Positions 59,142 through 64,000 of a stretch of DNA of 64,000 nt are shown here, piece by piece; positions within the stretch are counted from its first letter, which is position 1, and each line of letters begins with the position of its first letter. Position numbers and translations under genes: made by a program. The stretch lies in NCBI RefSeq assembly GCF_000802245.2, contig NZ_CP021080.1:3968001-4032000 (forward strand). The letters run 5' to 3'. Origin of the DNA: Streptomyces pluripotens (GTDB lineage Bacteria; Actinomycetota; Actinomycetes; Streptomycetales; Streptomycetaceae). The notes below the pieces were generated by a model. That model searched no databases. It saw only the letters and a program-made list of their open reading frames with translations, and was not told the DNA's origin.

Positions 59142-60425
59142 ATGGCTGTGCAGACAGTTGCAAGCTCCGGTCATCCCACCGTCGACCTCGGTTCCGCAGC
59201 GGCTTTGAGCTGCCGCGAGTGCAGTCACCGCGTGCCGCTCGGCCCGGTCTTCGCCTGCGAGGAGTGTTTCGGCCCACTGGAGATCGCTTACGACTTCTCC
59301 GCCTACGACACCGAGGAACTGCGCCACCGCATCGAGGCCGGCCCCGCGAACGTCTGGCGTTACGCGCCGCTGCTGCCCGTCCCCGCCAACGTGGCCGACA
59401 GGCCCCACCTCAACCCGGGATGGACCCAGCTGGTCAAGGCCGACAACCTGGCGCGCGAACTGGGCGTCACCGGTGGTCTGTACGTGAAGGACGACTCCGG
59501 CAACCCGACGCACTCCTTCAAGGACCGGGTCGTCGCCCAGGCACTGGAGGCTGCCCGCGCCTTCGGCTTCACCACGCTCTCCTGTTCCTCCACCGGCAAC
59601 CTGGCCGGTGCCGTCGGTGCCGCCGCCGCCCGGGCCGGCTTGCGCTCCTGCGTGTTCATCCCGCACGACCTGGAGCAGGGCAAGGTCGTCATGGCCGCGG
59701 TCTACGGCGGCGAACTCGTTGGCATCGAGGGCAACTACGACGACGTGAACCGGTTCTGCTCCGAGCTGATCGGTGATCCGGCCGGTGAGGGCTGGGGCTT
59801 CGTCAACGTCAACCTGCGGCCGTACTACGCCGAGGGCTCCAAGACGCTGGCGTACGAGATCTGCGAGCAGCTCGGCTGGCGGCTCCCGGACCAGATCGTC
59901 GTCCCGATCGCCTCCGGCTCTCAGCTCACGAAGATCGACAAGGGGCTGCAGGAGCTGATCAAGCTCGGTCTGGTCGAGGACCGGCCGTACAAGATCTTCG
60001 GTGCGCAGGCCGAGGGCTGCTCGCCGGTGTCCACCGCCTTCAAGGCCGGTCACGACGTGGTCCGTCCGCAGAAGCCGGACACCATCGCCAAGTCCCTCGC
60101 CATCGGTAATCCGGCCGACGGGCCGTACGTCCTCGACATCGCGCGCCGGACGGGCGGTGCGGTGGAGGACGTGACGGACGCGGAGATCGTCGACGCCATC
60201 AAGCTGCTGGCCCGTACAGAGGGCATCTTCGCCGAGACGGCCGGTGGTGTGACCGTCGGCGTCACGCGCAAGCTGCTCAAGGACGGCGTGCTGGACCCGG
60301 GCAAGACCACGGTCGTGCTCAACACCGGCGACGGCCTGAAGACCCTGGACGCGGTGGCCGGCACCGGCCTCACCGCCACCATCCGCCCGACCCTGGACTC
60401 CTTCCGAGAGGCTGGCCTCGCATGA
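59142..60425 (+). CDS. thrC: Threonine synthase-like PLP enzyme under SAM riboswitch control
   Basis: A 427-residue fold-type II PLP enzyme. N-terminal zinc-ribbon-like cysteines (Cys24, Cys27, Cys39, Cys42), the PLP lysine in NPTHSFKDRVVAQAL (Lys127), SCSSTGNLAGAVGAAAARAG, VVPIASGSQLTKIDKGLQEL (phosphate site) and ETAGGVTVGVTRKLLKDG are typical of threonine synthase. ATG 59142 is chosen because earlier in-frame GTG 59109 lies within the riboswitch. Streptomyces has a separate thrC in the hom-thrC-thrB cluster, so this is a second copy. SAM control and a sulfur-carrier gene in the same operon suggest a methionine-related reaction, e.g. homocysteine from O-phosphohomoserine, rather than threonine synthesis; this remains inference. 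Confidence 0.85.
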   Translation: MAVQTVASSGHPTVDLGSAAALSCRECSHRVPLGPVFACEECFGPLEIAYDFSAYDTEELRHRIEAGPANVWRYAPLLPVPANVADRPHLNPGWTQLVKADNLARELGVTGGLYVKDDSGNPTHSFKDRVVAQALEAARAFGFTTLSCSSTGNLAGAVGAAAARAGLRSCVFIPHDLEQGKVVMAAVYGGELVGIEGNYDDVNRFCSELIGDPAGEGWGFVNVNLRPYYAEGSKTLAYEICEQLGWRLPDQIVVPIASGSQLTKIDKGLQELIKLGLVEDRPYKIFGAQAEGCSPVSTAFKAGHDVVRPQKPDTIAKSLAIGNPADGPYVLDIARRTGGAVEDVTDAEIVDAIKLLARTEGIFAETAGGVTVGVTRKLLKDGVLDPGKTTVVLNTGDGLKTLDAVAGTGLTATIRPTLDSFREAGLA

Positions 60426-60697
60426 GCGTGACCGTTCGCATCCCCACCATTCTGCGCACCTACACGGGCGGTCGGGCCGAGGTGCCGGCCGACGGCGCGA
60501 CCCTCGCCGAGGTCATCGAGGACCTGGAGAAGAACCACACCGGGATCGCCGCCCGGGTGCTCGACGACCAGGGCAAGCTGCGCCGGTTCGTCAACGTCTA
60601 CGTCAACGACGACGACGTCCGCTTCGAGCAGGGCCTTGAGACGGTGACTCCGGACGGCGCCGGTGTCTCCATCATCCCGGCGGTCGCCGGAGGCTGA
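60422..60697 (+). CDS. MoaD/ThiS-like sulfur-carrier protein
   Basis: A 91-residue ubiquitin-fold protein ending in Gly-Gly (IIPAVAGG). Features: SVTVRIPTILRTYTGGRAEV, GATLAEVIEDLEKNHTGIAA, RRFVNVYVNDDDVRFEQGLE. The double-glycine end is where a MoeB-type enzyme forms the thiocarboxylate in CysO, ThiS and MoaD. Its ATG overlaps the stop of the threonine synthase-like gene (ATGA), so it is co-translated and placed under the same SAM riboswitch. By analogy with CysM-CysO it probably donates sulfide to the PLP enzyme. Confidence 0.88.
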   Translation: MSVTVRIPTILRTYTGGRAEVPADGATLAEVIEDLEKNHTGIAARVLDDQGKLRRFVNVYVNDDDVRFEQGLETVTPDGAGVSIIPAVAGG

Positions 60698-60747
60698 CCA
60701 CGCCTCTCAATTACCTTGGGTAACCTCGGTTACCCACTGTTCATCCG

Positions 60748-60782
60748 ATTGCCCCCTCCGTGAGAGAAACGGAGGGGGCAAT
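60748..60782 (+). terminator. Terminator after the sulfur-carrier gene
   Basis: ATTGCCCCCTCCG (60748-60760) and CGGAGGGGGCAAT (60770-60782) give a 13-bp perfect stem with a 9-nt loop, followed by TCTGTGT. A smaller 7-bp hairpin GGGTAAC/GTTACCC lies at 60718-60735. Confidence 0.8.
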
Positions 60783-61139
60783 TCTGTGTGGTTGAGCGCG
60801 ATAGAGTTGGGGAACGCGGTCGCGACCTTCGGGTCGCGAGCCCCGGATTCATGCCGCATGCCCGACAAGAAGTAGCCAAACTGTGGGGGTTTTATGCGGC
60901 TTTTCTTGGCTTTTGTGGGGCCCGACTTGCCCTGAAGTCAGGTGAATTCTCACTACATTCCGGACCGTTCGCGTCCAGAATTCTCGTCCGATTGACCTGT
61001 TGCAGACGGCAGTTGGACAGATACATTCAGCCGCGGTCGACGCGTTCCGGCGCACGCCCCCGTCTGAATAGGGGGTGAGGTCTGACCCGGGTCCGCGAGG
61101 TGTGGATCTGTGCAAGGGCCAGTAATAGGGGAGTTAGGC
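60783..61139 (+). promoter_or_regulatory. Upstream region of the cold-shock gene
   Basis: No gene in 357 bp. The stretch 60880-60970 is much richer in A/T than its surroundings (TTTTGTGGGG, TTCTCACTACATTCC), which suits a promoter, and the following 150 bp would be a long 5' leader typical of cold-shock mRNAs. No specific element can be fixed by eye. Confidence 0.45.
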
Positions 61140-61343
61140 ATGGCTCAGGGCACCGTCAAGTGGTTCAACGCGGAGAAGGGGTATGGCTTCATCGCGGTCG
61201 ACGGTGGTGCGGACGTCTTCGTCCACTACAGCGCGATTCAGATGGACGGCTACCGCACCCTGGAAGAGGGCCAGCGGGTCGAGTTCGAGATCTCGCAGGG
61301 CCAGAAGGGCCCGCAGGCCGACATGGTTCGCGTCACCGCCTGA
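61140..61343 (+). CDS. Cold-shock protein (CspA family)
   Basis: A 67-residue single-domain nucleic-acid chaperone. It starts [20 protein letters not shown], with RNP1 KGYGFIAV and RNP2 VFVHYSAI, then [20 protein letters not shown]. It binds single-stranded RNA/DNA and melts structures. ATG 61140 has GGGGAG upstream. A strong terminator follows 12 bp after the stop. Confidence 0.96.
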   Translation: MAQGTVKWFNAEKGYGFIAVDGGADVFVHYSAIQMDGYRTLEEGQRVEFEISQGQKGPQADMVRVTA

Positions 61344-61355
61344 ACGTTTCTTGCA

Positions 61356-61392
61356 CGAAGGGCCCGCACCGGAACACGGTGCGGGCCCTTCG
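61356..61392 (+). terminator. Terminator of the cold-shock gene
   Basis: A 16-bp perfect stem (61356-61371 with 61377-61392, core GGGCCCGCACCG) and loop GAACA, followed by TCG. Confidence 0.88.
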
Positions 61393-61452
61393 TCGTGCCC
61401 TGGTTCTGCCGTTCGCGCGTGGCTGACGGGGCCGGTCGCATGTCGGGAGGCG

Positions 61453-61479
61453 CTTGCACTCGACCATGCCGAGTGCTAA
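61453..61479 (+). promoter_or_regulatory. CIRCE element 1
   Basis: CTTGCACTC-N9-GAGTGCTAA matches the HrcA operator TTAGCACTC-N9-GAGTGCTAA except at two bases of the left arm. Confidence 0.9.
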
Positions 61480-61487
61480 TCATTGCG

Positions 61488-61514
61488 TTAGCACTCTGAA
61501 GGTGAGAGTGACAG
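61488..61514 (+). promoter_or_regulatory. CIRCE element 2 (degenerate right arm)
   Basis: TTAGCACTC is perfect; after nine bases GAGTGACAG replaces GAGTGCTAA. The right arm of element 1 and the left arm of this one also form an inverted pair, GAGTGCTAA-N8-TTAGCACTC. Both elements lie about 130-190 bp before groEL, so HrcA repression is expected. Confidence 0.8.
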
Positions 61515-61533
61515 CGAAGGACCGGGTCGGTGA

Positions 61534-63267
<1,734 letters not shown>

Positions 63268-63295
63268 TCGCCCCGAGGGTTGATCAACGTCCTTA

Positions 63296-63339
63296 CCGAG
63301 GGCGGCACCCCCTGCCATGGCAGGGGGTGCCGCCCTCGG
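63296..63339. terminator. 44-nt perfect palindrome after groEL
   Basis: The 22-bp arms meet without a spacer at CCATGG (63315-63320); core GGCGGCACCCCCTGCC. It lies 29 bp after the stop and is very likely the groEL terminator. Confidence 0.85.
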
Positions 63340-63495
63340 GCGTGTCCGGGCTGGAGCCTTCGCGTGGGCGGGATCACAGGAGGCGTGCCCCGGGCGCGGA
63401 ATGCCGGCGGCCGGCACTCAGTTGCTTGAGAAGGTGCAACGATGCGTGCGCACATACCGACCGGTTAACAGAACCATGCACGAGGAGCTCCCCAC

Positions 63496-64000
63496 GTGAC
63501 TGCCACCACATCCGCCTCCCGCGCGGCCCGGATTCTCTCCCGCCCCATTGCGCTCAACGGTCTGACCGTCCCCAACCGGATCGTGATGGCGCCGATGACC
63601 CGCATGTTCTCCCCGGGCGGCATCCCTGGCGACGACGTCCGCTCCTACTACGCGCGCCGTGCCGCTGCCGGCGTCGGTCTGATCGTCACCGAAGGCACCT
63701 ACGTCGGCCACGAGTCGGCCGGCCAGAGCGACCGCGTCCCGCGCTTCCACGGTGAGGAGCAGCTCGCCGGGTGGGCGAAGGTCGCCGAGGACGTGCACGC
63801 GGCGGGTGGCACGATCGTCCCGCAGCTGTGGCACATAGGCACCGTCCGCAAGCAGGGGCAGGCGCCCGTCCCGGACGCCCCCGCGGTCGGCCCCTCCGGG
63901 CTGCGGATCGACGGCACCGCGGACGCCAAGGCCATGACCCAGGCCGACATCGACGCCGTCATCGGCGCGTTCGCCGAGGCGGCGGCCGCTGCCGAGCGCA
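63496..64000 (+). CDS. NADH:flavin oxidoreductase, Old Yellow Enzyme family (5' part)
   Basis: The first 168 codons of a TIM-barrel FMN enzyme; the rest lies beyond the window. Seen are LSRPIALNGLTVPNRIVMAP with MTRMFSPGG (FMN-site Thr), SYYARRAAAGVGLIVTEGTY, RVPRFHGEEQLAGWAKVAED, and IVPQLWHIG with the active-site region. It reduces alpha,beta-unsaturated carbonyls with NAD(P)H. GTG 63496 is the likely start (GGAGCTC upstream). No link to groEL is implied; a terminator separates them. Confidence 0.92.
   Translation, partial: MTATTSASRAARILSRPIALNGLTVPNRIVMAPMTRMFSPGGIPGDDVRSYYARRAAAGVGLIVTEGTYVGHESAGQSDRVPRFHGEEQLAGWAKVAEDVHAAGGTIVPQLWHIGTVRKQGQAPVPDAPAVGPSGLRIDGTADAKAMTQADIDAVIGAFAEAAAAAER

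Overview
The window is high-GC actinobacterial DNA and almost certainly a Streptomyces chromosome. The evidence is near-exclusive G/C at third codon positions, frequent GTG starts and ATGA/GTGA overlaps, two N-acetylglucosamine genes behind tandem DasR-type dre sites, a GAF-PAS-GGDEF protein of the CdgB type behind a BldD-like box, a groEL without groES behind CIRCE elements, and a second threonine synthase-like gene. From memory, the order cdgB - PfkB kinase - nagA - nagK - sugar-binding lipoprotein - DUF3263 - otsB - otsA - glucosyl-phosphoglycerate synthase - thrC-like - MoaD-like - csp - groEL matches the SCO4281-SCO4296 region of S. coelicolor.

Positions 1 to about 23.7 kb are accessory and heavily remodelled. 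At the left edge lies the C-terminal part of a tyrosine integrase, then a decapitated TPR regulator and an acetyltransferase. Next is a secreted RHS/YD-repeat polymorphic toxin gene (3.0-9.3 kb), split by a 5-bp tandem-repeat frameshift. It ends in a probable nucleotidyltransferase toxin tip and is followed by a candidate immunity gene. At 10.45-10.63 kb a scar carries a repeat of the integrase 3' region and the 3' half of a tRNA-Thr, read as an old att site. An XRE-TPR regulator with an in-frame TGA, an IS3 remnant, a repetitive Gly/Ser protein and a complete ISAs1-type IS with a 10-bp target duplication follow. From 15.46 to 22.21 kb there is a nested set: an IS1182-type element whose transposase is cut by one IS3-type element and whose distal end carries a second IS3-type element, which is itself cut by a 2.18-kb group II intron encoding a reverse transcriptase. 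A second DNA polymerase sliding clamp gene and an IS982 remnant close the region.

From 23.7 kb to the end the DNA looks like ordinary chromosome. A BlaI/M56 regulatory pair diverges from a glycosyltransferase-polysaccharide deacetylase operon, with two CTAC-N5-GTAG operators between them. A bile acid:sodium symporter-like gene comes next, then a tightly overlapped ABC transporter/two-component operon preceded by paired direct repeats. A mixed block follows: rhomboid-like protein, FAD oxidase, acetyltransferase, MFS exporter, pentapeptide protein, M1 and M4 peptidases, GNAT-Nudix fusion, TerD, ArfB, ECF41-type sigma factor and flavin reductase.

The last 17 kb joins c-di-GMP signalling (cdgB), amino-sugar catabolism (nagA, nagK and a sugar-binding protein), trehalose synthesis (otsA, otsB) and glucosylglycerate synthesis. 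It then contains a SAM riboswitch controlling a threonine synthase-like gene plus a sulfur-carrier-like gene, a cold-shock gene, groEL, and the start of an Old Yellow Enzyme gene cut by the window end.
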